Of a stretch of 64,000 nt of DNA, positions 10,698 through 19,374 are shown piece by piece (within the stretch, counting starts at the first letter, position 1; every line of letters begins with the position of its first letter). Under the pieces are notes generated by a model. That model was not told the origin of the DNA. It searched no databases and saw nothing but the letters and a program-made list of their open reading frames with translations. The DNA is taken from positions 1 to 64,000 of the forward strand of contig MKUP01000013.1 of NCBI GenBank assembly GCA_001898625.1, given 5' to 3'. Origin of the DNA: Burkholderiales bacterium 67-32 (GTDB lineage: Bacteria > Pseudomonadota > Gammaproteobacteria > Burkholderiales > Burkholderiaceae_B). The position numbers were made by a program, and so were the translations under genes.

Positions 10698-12110
10698 TCA
10701 GACGGCCTCGGCGGCAATCAGGTCCTTGATGGTCTGCGCGTCGCCATTCACGGTCTGCACGCGCTGCGGCAATTGCTCGATGTTCTCGAATCCCGCCGGA
10801 CGCGGCGCCGGCTGCCCCAGGGCTTCCTCGATGGTGGCCGAGAACTTCACCGGCAACGCGGTCTCCAGCACCAGCATCGGCACGCCCGGCTCGACGAAAG
10901 GCAGCGCCACCTTGACGCCGTCGGCGGTATGGGGATCGATGACCACGCCGGTCTCGGCATGGACCTGGCGGATGGTGGCCAGCCGGTCGGCATGGGTGCT
11001 GGTGCCCGAGACAAAACCGTACTGCGCGAACTGCGGCCGGTAGGCCGACAGGTCGAACGAGCCCTGCGCCGCCAGTTCGTCCCACAGCGCCTTCAGGCGC
11101 GCGGGGTCGCGGCCCAGCAGGTCGTAGACGAAACGCTCGAAGTTGGACGCCTTCGAGATGTCCATGGACGGGCTGGAGGTCTCGTAGGTTTCGCTCGAGG
11201 CGCGCGGGCGGTAGATGCCGGTGCGGAAGAACTCCTCGAGCACGTTGTTCTCGTTGGTGGCCAGCACCAGGCGGCGGATGGGCAGGCCCATGCTGCGGGC
11301 AACGTGGCCGGCCAGGATGTTGCCGAAGTTGCCCGAGGGCACCGCGAACGACACCTGGGCCATGGGATCGGCCGCGCCTTCGGTGGCCAGGCGCCAGCCG
11401 TGGAAGTAGTACACCACCTGGGCGGCGATGCGCGCCCAGTTGATGGAGTTGACCGCGCCGATACGATGCGCGGTCTTGAACGCCAGGTCGCCGCTAACGG
11501 CCTTGACGATGTCCTGGCAGTCGTCGAACACGCCGTGGACGGCCAGATTGTGGATGTTGGCATCCTGCAGCGAATACATCTGCGCGCGCTGGAAAGCGCT
11601 CATGCGGCCTGCGGGCGACAGCATGAACACCGCCACGCCCTTCTTGCCGCGCATCGCGTACTCGGCGGCCGAACCGGTGTCGCCCGAGGTGGCGCCCAGG
11701 ATGTTCAGCGTGGTACCGCGGCGCGCCAGCACGTATTCGAACAGGTTGCCCAGGAACTGCATGGCCATGTCCTTGAAGGCCAGGGTCGGCCCTTCGGACA
11801 GGCCCAACAGCGCGACGCCCTGCTTGAGCGGCTTGAGCGGCACGATGACCTCGCCGCCGAACACCTCGGGGCGGTAGGTCTTGCGCGTCAGTTCGCGCAG
11901 ATCCTGCTCGGGAATGTCTGTGATGAACAGCTTGAGCACTTCGTACGCCAGATCGGCGTACGACAGCGAGCGCCACGCCTGGAGCTGCTCGGGCGTGACC
12001 TGCGGAATGGCCTCGGGCACCGCCAGGCCGCCGTCGGGCGCCAGGCCTTCCAGCAGGACGTCGGTGAACGGTTGCGGGGCCATGCCGCCGCGGGTCGAAA
12101 GGTATTTCAT
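10698..12110 (-). CDS. thrC: Threonine synthase
   Basis: This PLP enzyme converts O-phosphohomoserine to threonine. The 470-aa length and the N-terminus MKYLSTRGGMAPQPFTDVLL fit the longer class of threonine synthases found in proteobacteria. The PLP lysine is in LAFKDMAMQF and the phosphate-binding loop is GATSGDTGSAAEYAMRGK. It starts 8 nt after the hom stop codon and so forms a hom-thrC pair. Confidence 0.95.
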   Translation of the reverse strand: MKYLSTRGGMAPQPFTDVLLEGLAPDGGLAVPEAIPQVTPEQLQAWRSLSYADLAYEVLKLFITDIPEQDLRELTRKTYRPEVFGGEVIVPLKPLKQGVALLGLSEGPTLAFKDMAMQFLGNLFEYVLARRGTTLNILGATSGDTGSAAEYAMRGKKGVAVFMLSPAGRMSAFQRAQMYSLQDANIHNLAVHGVFDDCQDIVKAVSGDLAFKTAHRIGAVNSINWARIAAQVVYYFHGWRLATEGAADPMAQVSFAVPSGNFGNILAGHVARSMGLPIRRLVLATNENNVLEEFFRTGIYRPRASSETYETSSPSMDISKASNFERFVYDLLGRDPARLKALWDELAAQGSFDLSAYRPQFAQYGFVSGTSTHADRLATIRQVHAETGVVIDPHTADGVKVALPFVEPGVPMLVLETALPVKFSATIEEALGQPAPRPAGFENIEQLPQRVQTVNGDAQTIKDLIAAEAV

Positions 12111-12118
12111 GCTGCGTC

Positions 12119-13426
12119 CTAGGCCAGGTTCTCGATGCGCAGGCGCGTGACCGTCGACACCACGGTGGGCAGCGCCTCGATGCGGGCGATGGCGGCGTTG
12201 ACGTTGCGCTCCAGCGCCTCGTGGGTCAGGAAAATGATGTCCGCCTGGGTGGCATCCTCGCGCGGCTTCTGGATCATGGACACGATGGAGATCGAGGCGT
12301 CGGCCAGGATGCGCGTGATGTCGGCCAGCACGCCCGGCTGGTCGGTCGCCGCCAGCCGCAGATAGTACGACGTGGTGATGTCCTCGATCGACAGCATGGG
12401 GCGGTCGGTGATGGCGTCCGGCTGGAAGGCCAGGTGCGGCACGCGATGCTCGGGATCGGCCGTGTGCAGGCGCGTCACGTCCACCAGGTCGGCCACCACG
12501 GCCGAGGCGGTGGGCTCTTCGCCCGCGCCCTGGCCGTAGTACAGGGTTGCGCCCACCGCGTCGCCCTTGACCATGACCGCGTTCATCGCGCCTTCGACGT
12601 TGGCCATCACGCGCTGGGCGGCGATGAGGGTCGGATGCACGCGCAGCTCGATGCCCTCGGGACGCGCCTTGGTGATGCCCAGCAGCTTGATGCGGTAGCC
12701 AAGTTCCTCCGCGTAGCGGATGTCTTCCTGCGCCAGCCGGGAAATACCCTCGATGTGGGCCTTGTCGAAGCGGATCGGCACGCCGAACGCGATGGACGAC
12801 AGCAGCGTGAGCTTGTGCGCGGCGTCCACGCCTTCGATGTCGAAGGTCGGGTCGGCCTCGGCGTAACCCAGGCGCTGCGCCTCGGCCAGTACCTCCGAAA
12901 ACGGCAGGCCGCGGGCCCGCATCTCGGTCAGGATGAAGTTGGTGGTGCCGTTGATGATGCCGGCCACCCATTCGATCTGGTTGGCCGACAGGCCTTCGCG
13001 GATGGCCTTGATGATGGGGATGCCGCCGGCCACGGCCGCTTCGAAGGCGACCATGACACCCTGTTCGCTCGCGCGGGCGAAGATCTCGTTGCCGTGCTTG
13101 GCCAGCAGGGCCTTGTTGGCGGTGACGACGTGCTTGCCGTGGGCAATGGCTTCCAGGACGAGTTCGCGGGCCAGGGTGTCGCCGCCTATCAGCTCGACCA
13201 CGATGTCGATCTCGGGGTCGCGGACGATCTGGAACGGGTCGGCGACGACTTCGGCGGCTTCGCCGACGCGGGACTTGGCCTTGGCGACATCGCGGGCCGA
13301 AACTTTGGTCGCGACGATGTGGCGGCCGGCGCGGCGGGCGATTTCTTCGGCGTTGCGGGCGAGGACCTTGAAAGTGCCGCCGCCTACGACGCCCAGGCCC
13401 AGGAGGCCTACTCGGATGGGTTCCAT
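12119..13426 (-). CDS. hom: Homoserine dehydrogenase
   Basis: The enzyme reduces aspartate semialdehyde to homoserine, the branch point to threonine and methionine. The 435-aa protein has the NAD(P)-binding motif GLLGLGVVGGGTF near residue 8, the active-site region GIINGTTNFILTEM with downstream GYAEADPTFDIEG, and a C-terminal ACT domain (from about residue 350) of the kind that senses threonine. The ATG at 13426 (MEPIRVGLLG) starts right at the first beta strand. It is first in the five-gene leftward run. Confidence 0.95.
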   Translation of the reverse strand: MEPIRVGLLGLGVVGGGTFKVLARNAEEIARRAGRHIVATKVSARDVAKAKSRVGEAAEVVADPFQIVRDPEIDIVVELIGGDTLARELVLEAIAHGKHVVTANKALLAKHGNEIFARASEQGVMVAFEAAVAGGIPIIKAIREGLSANQIEWVAGIINGTTNFILTEMRARGLPFSEVLAEAQRLGYAEADPTFDIEGVDAAHKLTLLSSIAFGVPIRFDKAHIEGISRLAQEDIRYAEELGYRIKLLGITKARPEGIELRVHPTLIAAQRVMANVEGAMNAVMVKGDAVGATLYYGQGAGEEPTASAVVADLVDVTRLHTADPEHRVPHLAFQPDAITDRPMLSIEDITTSYYLRLAATDQPGVLADITRILADASISIVSMIQKPREDATQADIIFLTHEALERNVNAAIARIEALPTVVSTVTRLRIENLA

Positions 13427-13748
13427 TGTGTTTCCGGGCAATACAGGGTTCTTCGAAAACTTCCCCGCCCCGGCTTTGGCGCGCTCCGGCCCGCCGCGTC
13501 GGCGCCGCCTGTGGGGGCGGGATGCGGCAGTGTGCTGCGCAGGGGGGCGGGAATCGCCGGCCACGGCTTGGGGCTGGCAATCCTCCAGTGTAACGGACTC
13601 TGGGAGGCGGAAGGGAAAACCCGTGGGGGCAAGGGCATTTATAATGGACGCACCACAGCCGGGCTGGAATTGTGGCGTTCACGCATCCGTCCCGACCGCT
13701 GGCAGGCGTATAGTCTGCCTATCCTCCCGCCGTTCCGGAGCCGACCAT
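13427..13748. other. Intergenic gap between hom and the Mth938-like gene
   Basis: These 322 bp separate divergent genes and contain no ORF with a recognisable protein. On the plus strand two -10-like boxes are visible, TATAAT at 13640-13645 and TATAGT at 13709-13714, neither with a good -35. GGAG at 13737-13740 serves the downstream TTG start. On the minus strand, TTACACT in the middle of the gap is a possible -10 for hom, but with no convincing -35. Confidence 0.4.
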
Positions 13749-14132
13749 TTGAAGTTGCATTCCGATCCTGCCTCGGCGCTGAATACCGTGACCGCCTACG
13801 GTGACGGATACGTCGAAGTCAACCGCGTCCATTTCGAGCACGCCGTCGTGTTCGGCCCCGAAGGCGATGTCGTCGCCTGGCCTGTTTCCTCTTTCGAAGA
13901 CGTCGATGCCGCCGCGATGGAATACGCGGCGCGGCCTACCGCGCCCTCCCAACCCGAGGTGGTCCTGATCGGCACCGGCGCCCGCCAGCGCTTCCTGTCT
14001 CCCTCGCTGCTGCGCCCGCTGCTGAAGGCCGGCGTCGGCGTCGAGATGATGGACACCCAGGCGGCCGCGCGAACCTACAACATCCTGATGGCCGAGGGGC
14101 GCCGCGTCGTGGCCGCGCTGATCCCGGCCTGA
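13749..14132 (+). CDS. Mth938-like domain protein (DUF498)
   Basis: This is a small 127-aa single-domain protein of the Mth938/NDUFAF3 fold. Bacterial members have no settled function, and the mitochondrial relative is a complex I assembly factor. Family features are the central VVLIGTGARQRFLSP and the C-terminal GVGVEMMDTQAAARTYNILMAEGR. No ATG precedes the conserved part; a TTG at 13749 preceded by GGAG at an 8-nt gap gives MKLHSDPASALN, which I prefer. A peroxiredoxin gene follows 50 bp downstream on the same strand. Confidence 0.85.
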   Translation: MKLHSDPASALNTVTAYGDGYVEVNRVHFEHAVVFGPEGDVVAWPVSSFEDVDAAAMEYAARPTAPSQPEVVLIGTGARQRFLSPSLLRPLLKAGVGVEMMDTQAAARTYNILMAEGRRVVAALIPA

Positions 14133-14182
14133 ATGATGCGCCGCCCTTCCCGCCTTCCCCACCCTTTCCCGGAGTCCCACGC

Positions 14183-14647
14183 ATGAGCACTGCCATCGGG
14201 CGGCCCGCCCCCGCCTTCACCGCTCCCGGCACCGACGGCGACCTGTCGCTGAAAGACCTCAAGGGCCGCATCGTCGTCATGTATTTCTACCCGCGCGACA
14301 ATACGCCCGGCTGCACGACCGAAGGCCAGAATTTCCGCGACCGCTACGCCGAGTTCCAGGCCGCCGGCGCCGAGATCCTGGGCGTCTCGCGCGACACGCT
14401 GGCCTCGCACCAGAAGTTCAAGGAAAAGCAGGGTTTCCCGTTTCCGCTCCTGGCCGACCCGGACGAAACACTGTGCGAGCTGTACGGTGTCATGAAAATG
14501 AAGAACATGTATGGCAAGCAGGTGCGCGGTATCGAGCGCAGCACTTTCCTGATCGACGCGCAGGGCAAGCTGCGCCAGGAATGGCGCGGCGTGAAAGTCC
14601 CCGGCCACGTCGACGCCGTGCTCGACGCCGTGCGCGGGCTTGCCTGA
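14183..14647 (+). CDS. bcp: Peroxiredoxin, Bcp/PrxQ type
   Basis: This thiol peroxidase reduces hydrogen peroxide and organic peroxides using thioredoxin. The 154-aa protein has the peroxidatic cysteine C44 in YPRDNTPGCTTEGQ. The resolving cysteine five residues later, present in E. coli Bcp, is absent (residue 49 is Gln); the only other cysteine is C98 in DETLCELYG. It may therefore work as a one-cysteine enzyme or use an atypical partner. It lies upstream of phoH, separated by a long palindrome. Confidence 0.92.
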   Translation: MSTAIGRPAPAFTAPGTDGDLSLKDLKGRIVVMYFYPRDNTPGCTTEGQNFRDRYAEFQAAGAEILGVSRDTLASHQKFKEKQGFPFPLLADPDETLCELYGVMKMKNMYGKQVRGIERSTFLIDAQGKLRQEWRGVKVPGHVDAVLDAVRGLA

Positions 14648-14669
14648 ATGAGTCCGTCTTTCTTCCTGC

Positions 14670-14705
14670 GCATATATCGTACGCCCACGGGCGTACGATA
14701 TATGC
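14670..14705. promoter_or_regulatory. 36-bp palindrome ahead of phoH
   Basis: Two perfect 17-bp arms (14670-14686 and 14689-14705) enclose only 2 nt. The outer half is A/T-rich (GCATATATCG) and the inner part is GTACGCCC. No T-run follows on either strand, so it is not a standard terminator. It lies 22 bp past the peroxiredoxin stop and 50 bp before the phoH start, which suits an operator or an RNA-processing hairpin. Function unknown. Confidence 0.6.
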
Positions 14706-14755
14706 AATGGAGGATGCAGTATCGTTGAGCTTCCCTACTGAGGAGATCCGCGCTC

Positions 14756-16498
14756 ATGCCGCTTCCCAAGATGCCCACCCGGCCCGCAGCAATCCTGTCC
14801 TTTCCCTCGGGTGAACCAGCGCGCCCCGCAGCCCGCGGCAAACGTACCGAAGCCGAACCCCGACCGCCCTCCTCCACCGACATTCCCGCCGTCCAGCCCC
14901 AGCTGGAAGGTATCCAGGCCGCGCCGGCCAAGACGGCCCGCAAGACGAGTGCCAAACCCAAGGCAGGCACCCTGCTGACGCCCGCGCCGCAGCCCGCGGC
15001 GCCCATCGTCGCGCGCGCGCCGCAGCCCGCGCCCGTGCCGGCTCCCGCCGCCACCGGCAAGGCCGTGGCCAAGCCCGCGCCCAAGCGCAAGGCGAAATCG
15101 GCCGGACCGGAAGTCGCCAAGCTGTTCGTGCTGGACACCAACGTGCTCATGCACGACCCGAGCTCGCTGTTCCGCTTCGAGGAACACGACATCTTCCTGC
15201 CGATGATCACGCTGGAAGAGCTGGACAACCACAAGAAAGGCATGTCGGAAGTGGCGCGCAACGCCCGCCAGGTCAGCCGCTCTCTGGACGAACTGGTCAG
15301 CGACATCGGCGACATGGAAGCCGGCATTCCGCTCGACAAGCTGGGCAACCGCGACGCGATGGGCCGGCTGTACCTGCAGACGACCCTGCTGTCGGCCTCG
15401 CTGCCGTCGGGCCTGCCCGCGGGCAAGGCCGACAACCAGATCCTGGGCGTGGTGCGCGCCCTGCAGGAGCGCTACCCCGACCGCGAGGTCGTGCTGGTGT
15501 CCAAGGACATCAACATGCGCGTCAAGGCTCGCGCCCTGGGGCTGCCGGCCGAGGACTACTTCAACGACCAGGTCCTGGAAGACTCCGACCTGCTCTACAC
15601 CGGCGTGCTGCAGTTGCCCGACGACTTCTGGGACAAGCACAGCAAAGGCATGGAGTCGTGGCAGCAAGGCGGCAGCACCTTCTACCGCATCACCGGGCCG
15701 CTGTGCGCGCAGTTCGCCGTCAACCAGTTCGTGTATTTCGAAGGCAGCATGCCGCTGTACGCGCAGGTCAAGGAAGTCAACGGCAAGACCGCCGTGCTCC
15801 AGACCCTGCGCGAATACACCCACAGCAAGAACAGCGTCTGGGGCATCACCGCGCGCAACCGTGAGCAGAACTTCGCGCTCAACCTGCTGATGAACCCGGA
15901 CTGCGACTTCATCTCGCTGCTGGGCCAGGCGGGTACCGGCAAGACGCTGCTGGCGCTGGCCGCGGGCCTGACGCAGGTACTGGAGACCAAGCGCTACACC
16001 GAGATCATCATGACCCGGGTCACCGTGCCCGTGGGTGAGGACATCGGCTTCCTGCCGGGCACCGAGGAAGAAAAGATGCTGCCCTGGATGGGCGCGCTGG
16101 AAGACAACCTGGACGTGCTGAACATGGGCGACGGCGAAAGCGGCCATGGCGGGGACTGGGGGCGTGCCGCCACCATGGACCTCATCCGCTCGCGGGTGAA
16201 GGTCAAGTCGCTGAACTTCATGCGCGGCCGCACCTTCCTGAACAAGTTCCTGATCATCGATGAGGCGCAGAACCTCACGCCCAAGCAGATGAAGACCCTG
16301 ATCACCCGCGCCGGCCCCGGCACCAAGGTGGTCTGCCTGGGCAACATCGCGCAGATCGACACGCCCTACCTGACCGAGGGCAGTTCGGGCCTGACCTATG
16401 TGGTGGACCGCTTCAAGGGCTGGCCGCATTCGGGCCACGTGACCCTGCAACGGGGCGAGCGCTCGCGGCTGGCCGACTACGCGGCCGAGGTGCTGTGA
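14756..16498 (+). CDS. phoH: PIN-PhoH family ATPase
   Basis: The 580-aa protein joins three parts. Residues 1-115 are a low-complexity Pro/Ala/Lys tail. A PIN nuclease-like domain starts at about 122 (KLFVLDTNVLMHDP, with acidic ITLEELDNHKKG). A C-terminal PhoH ATPase has Walker A GQAGTGKT near 388 and the Walker B-like LIIDEAQNLTP. PIN-PhoH proteins of other bacteria act as RNA helicase/ribonucleases; the role here is inferred. GAGGAG precedes the ATG. The CoA-transferase gene starts 1 nt after the stop. Confidence 0.9.
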   Translation: MPLPKMPTRPAAILSFPSGEPARPAARGKRTEAEPRPPSSTDIPAVQPQLEGIQAAPAKTARKTSAKPKAGTLLTPAPQPAAPIVARAPQPAPVPAPAATGKAVAKPAPKRKAKSAGPEVAKLFVLDTNVLMHDPSSLFRFEEHDIFLPMITLEELDNHKKGMSEVARNARQVSRSLDELVSDIGDMEAGIPLDKLGNRDAMGRLYLQTTLLSASLPSGLPAGKADNQILGVVRALQERYPDREVVLVSKDINMRVKARALGLPAEDYFNDQVLEDSDLLYTGVLQLPDDFWDKHSKGMESWQQGGSTFYRITGPLCAQFAVNQFVYFEGSMPLYAQVKEVNGKTAVLQTLREYTHSKNSVWGITARNREQNFALNLLMNPDCDFISLLGQAGTGKTLLALAAGLTQVLETKRYTEIIMTRVTVPVGEDIGFLPGTEEEKMLPWMGALEDNLDVLNMGDGESGHGGDWGRAATMDLIRSRVKVKSLNFMRGRTFLNKFLIIDEAQNLTPKQMKTLITRAGPGTKVVCLGNIAQIDTPYLTEGSSGLTYVVDRFKGWPHSGHVTLQRGERSRLADYAAEVL

Positions 16499-16499
16499 C

Positions 16500-17897
16500 A
16501 TGCGGCACGACCTGGACGGCGGCGCGGGGGGCGTCTGCGACGCCTACCTGCGCGCCATCTGGAACGCGGCAGGAAGCGCCACGCTTCCCGCCGGCGTCGC
16601 GTGGCTCGGGGCGGGCAGCCTGCCGTCCATCTTCCCCGTCACGGACCTGGCGGCCGCCACCGTCGGTGCGGCGGGACTGGCCGTTGCCGAGCTGATCGGG
16701 CAGCGGCACGGCAACCTGCCCACGGTCGCGGTCGACCGGCGGCTGGCCTCGTTCTGGTTCGACACGTCGCTGCGTCCGGTGAGCTGGAAACTACCCCCGG
16801 CGCGCGACCCCGTTACTGGCGACTATGCGGCCGCCGACGGCTGGATACGGCTGCACGCCAACGCGCCGCATCACCGCGACGCCATCCTTCGCGTGCTCGG
16901 TTGCCACGGCAACCACGACAGCGTGGCACGGACGGTAGCCGCCTGGAACGCGCTGGATCTGGAGAACGCCATCGTCGAGGCAAAGGGCTGCGCCGCGCAG
17001 ATGCGCACGCAGGATGCCTGGGCGGAACATCCCCAAGGTGCCGCCGTGTCGATGGAGCCGCTGCTGTGGCGCACGCCGGCATCCGCCGCCAACGCGCCCA
17101 CCTGGGCCGGCACCCCTGCCCGCCCGCTGCAAGGCGTACGCGTGCTGGACCTGACCCGCATCATCGCGGGGCCGGTGGCCACGCGCTTCCTGGCGGGCTA
17201 CGGCGCCGAGGTCCTGCGGCTGGATCCCCCGGCCTGGGACGAACCGGTCGCCGCCCCCGAACTGACGCTGGGCAAACGCTGCGGCCGCATCGACCTTCGC
17301 TCCACCGAAGGCCGGCGCCTGTTCCGCCAATTGCTGCGCGACGCCGACGTGCTGGTGCATGGTTATCGCTCGGATGCGCTGGGCGCCCTGGGCTTCGACG
17401 CCGAACAGCGGCGCCGCATCAACCCCGGGTTGGTCGATGTCTCGCTGGATGCATACGGGTGGACCGGCCCCTGGAAGACGCGCCGCGGATTCGACAGCCT
17501 GGTGCAGATGAGCTGCGGCATCGCGGATGCCGGCATGCACAAGCTGCGCCGGGACAGGCCCACGCCGCTGCCGGTGCAGGCCCTGGACCACACCACGGGC
17601 TATCTGCTGGCCACCGCGGCGATACGCGGTTTGACCGAGCGCGTGCGCACCGGCTGCGGCGGCGAATTCCGGGCCTCGCTGGCGCGCACGGCGGCCCTGC
17701 TGGCGCAGGGGGTGACGGACGCCAACGCCGCACCGCTCGCTCCCGAAGCCCGCGCCGACTGCACCACGCCCTCGGAAATGACCGCCTGGGGCCGGGCACG
17801 GCGCGTCAAGGCACCGCTGACCGTTGCCGGCGCCCCCATGGCCTGGGACATTCCCGCCGGCCCGCTGGGCGCCTCGCCCGCGGCGTGGCGCGCCTAG
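16500..17897 (+). CDS. Family III CoA-transferase (CaiB/BaiF type)
   Basis: The 465-aa protein belongs to the formyl-CoA/carnitine CoA-transferase family, which moves CoA between carboxylic acids. The core begins near residue 210 with GVRVLDLTRIIAGPVATRFLAGYGAEVLR split across the usual beta strand, and continues with VDVSLDAYGWTGPW and GFDSLVQMSCGIA. An additional N-terminal half of about 200 residues resembles a second, degenerate copy of the fold. The substrate cannot be told. It overlaps the end of livF, which comes from the other side, by 4 bp. Confidence 0.8.
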   Translation: MRHDLDGGAGGVCDAYLRAIWNAAGSATLPAGVAWLGAGSLPSIFPVTDLAAATVGAAGLAVAELIGQRHGNLPTVAVDRRLASFWFDTSLRPVSWKLPPARDPVTGDYAAADGWIRLHANAPHHRDAILRVLGCHGNHDSVARTVAAWNALDLENAIVEAKGCAAQMRTQDAWAEHPQGAAVSMEPLLWRTPASAANAPTWAGTPARPLQGVRVLDLTRIIAGPVATRFLAGYGAEVLRLDPPAWDEPVAAPELTLGKRCGRIDLRSTEGRRLFRQLLRDADVLVHGYRSDALGALGFDAEQRRRINPGLVDVSLDAYGWTGPWKTRRGFDSLVQMSCGIADAGMHKLRRDRPTPLPVQALDHTTGYLLATAAIRGLTERVRTGCGGEFRASLARTAALLAQGVTDANAAPLAPEARADCTTPSEMTAWGRARRVKAPLTVAGAPMAWDIPAGPLGASPAAWRA

Positions 17898-18595
17898 AGC
17901 TCGATCCACTCACGCCTGACCGGCTCATCCGCGCGCAAGGCGGCCGGCGTCCCGGCGAACACCACGGCGCCCTGCCCCAGCACATACGCGCGATCGGCGA
18001 TCTCCAGGGCGAAGCCGAGCTTCTGTTCGATCAGCAGGATGGCCATGCCCTGGCGGCGCAATTCGTCCAGGCAGGCCGCCAGTTGCGCCACCACCAGCGG
18101 CGCCAGCCCCTCGGCGGGTTCGTCCACCAGCATCAAGGCCGGATCGCCCATCAGCGTGCGGCCCAGAGCCAGCATCTGCTGCTCGCCCCCCGACAGGTGC
18201 TGTGCCTGCACGCGGGCCCGCCGCGCCAGCGGTGGAAAAAGCCGATACACCTCGGTCATCGTCCAGCGCCCCGCCCTGGCTGCCTTCTGCCCCAACAACA
18301 GATTCTGCTCGACTGTCATGCCGGGAAAAATGTCCCGGCTCTCCGGGACATAGCCGATGCCCATCCGCGCGATCTCGAACGTGCGCAGCCGGCTTATGTC
18401 CTGGCCGCGCCAAAGCATGCGGCCCCGCCGCTCGACCAGCCCCATGACGGCGCGAGCCAGGGTGGAGCGACCGGCGCCATTGCGCCCCAGCAGCGCGACG
18501 ATCTCGCCCGGCGCCACCTGCAGGTCCACGCCTTGCAGCACGTGGGCTCGGCCGTACCAGGCATGGACCCCGTGGAGTTCCAGCAGGCCGCTCAT
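17894..18595 (-). CDS. livF: Branched-chain amino acid-type ABC ATPase (LivF-like)
   Basis: This is the second ATP-binding subunit of a LivFGHM-type importer. The 233-aa protein has the ABC signature LSGGEQQMLALGR, Walker B LMLVDEPAEGLAP and the H-loop position occupied by IEQK, as is usual in LivF. The Walker A motif is GRNGAGRST: the normally invariant lysine is Arg43 (codon CGC at 18467-18469). I recall similar GRST forms in some betaproteobacterial LivF proteins, so activity may be retained. It overlaps livG by ATGA. Confidence 0.9.
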   Translation of the reverse strand: MSGLLELHGVHAWYGRAHVLQGVDLQVAPGEIVALLGRNGAGRSTLARAVMGLVERRGRMLWRGQDISRLRTFEIARMGIGYVPESRDIFPGMTVEQNLLLGQKAARAGRWTMTEVYRLFPPLARRARVQAQHLSGGEQQMLALGRTLMGDPALMLVDEPAEGLAPLVVAQLAACLDELRRQGMAILLIEQKLGFALEIADRAYVLGQGAVVFAGTPAALRADEPVRREWIEL

Positions 18596-19374
18596 TCCGG
18601 CTCCGGCACGACGCCGCCCAGGTAGGCCTGGCGCACCGCCGGATCCGTCCGGATATGCTCCGGTTCGCCCGTGGCGATCAACCGCCCCTGGACCATGACC
18701 GAAATGCGATCGGACAGGCCGAAGACGACTTGCATGTCATGCTCGACGATCAGCACCGTCCTCCCGCGGCAGGTGCCGCGTATCAGTTCCATCATGCGCG
18801 CCGTCTCGGCCCGGCTCATCCCGGCCGTCGGCTCGTCCAGCAAGACCACGCGCGCGTCGGTCGCCAGCACCATGCCCAGCTCCAGCGCGCGCTGCTCCGC
18901 GTAGCTCAGTTCACCGGCAGGCTCGTCCGCCCGCCGCTCCAGGCCGAGCTGCGCCATGACCTGCTGTGCCCGCTGCGCCACGCCGCGTCTTTGATCCAGC
19001 GCACACCACCATTGATAGCCCAGGCCGCCCCCGCGCATGGCGGCGCAGCGCAGGTTGTCGAACACCGACATGCGGCCGAACACGTTGGCCACCTGGAAGC
19101 TGCGCGACAGCCCCAGCCGGGCCATGCGATGCGCAGGCAGCCCCGTGACGTCGCGGCCCTGCAGGCGCACCCTGCCCGCCGAGGGCGGGGTCAGACCCGA
19201 GATCACGTTGAACAGGCTCGACTTGCCCGCGCCGTTGGGACCGATCAAGGCGTGGAATTCGCCCGTGGCGACACGCAGGCTCACGTCCTCCAACACCTGG
19301 GCCTCTCCGTAGCGCTTGCCCACGCCTTCCAGCGTCAAGGCGTCGATGTCGGTCCTGCCCCGTGCTTCACGCAT
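18592..19374 (-). CDS. livG: Branched-chain amino acid-type ABC ATPase (LivG-like)
   Basis: This is the first ATPase subunit of the importer. The 260-aa protein has the normal Walker A GPNGAGKSS, signature LSYAEQRALELGM, Walker B VVLLDEPTAGMS and H-loop VEHDMQVVFGL. The ATG at 19374 overlaps the livM end by 8 nt. The four genes run livH-livM-livG-livF with overlaps at every joint, so they form a single operon. Ligand specificity cannot be assigned because no binding protein is encoded beside them. Confidence 0.92.
   Translation of the reverse strand: MREARGRTDIDALTLEGVGKRYGEAQVLEDVSLRVATGEFHALIGPNGAGKSSLFNVISGLTPPSAGRVRLQGRDVTGLPAHRMARLGLSRSFQVANVFGRMSVFDNLRCAAMRGGGLGYQWWCALDQRRGVAQRAQQVMAQLGLERRADEPAGELSYAEQRALELGMVLATDARVVLLDEPTAGMSRAETARMMELIRGTCRGRTVLIVEHDMQVVFGLSDRISVMVQGRLIATGEPEHIRTDPAVRQAYLGGVVPEPE

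Noticed and set aside
13600-13660. Strong promoter at TATAAT 13640-13645
   Set aside because: The -10 is perfect, but no -35 lies at 16-18 bp (AAAACC), so it is mentioned only within the gap description.
10698-13682. A 994-codon open frame covering thrC and upstream sequence
   Set aside because: Threonine synthase begins at 12110; the upstream extension is an alternative frame of hom with no recognisable domain, a product of high GC content.
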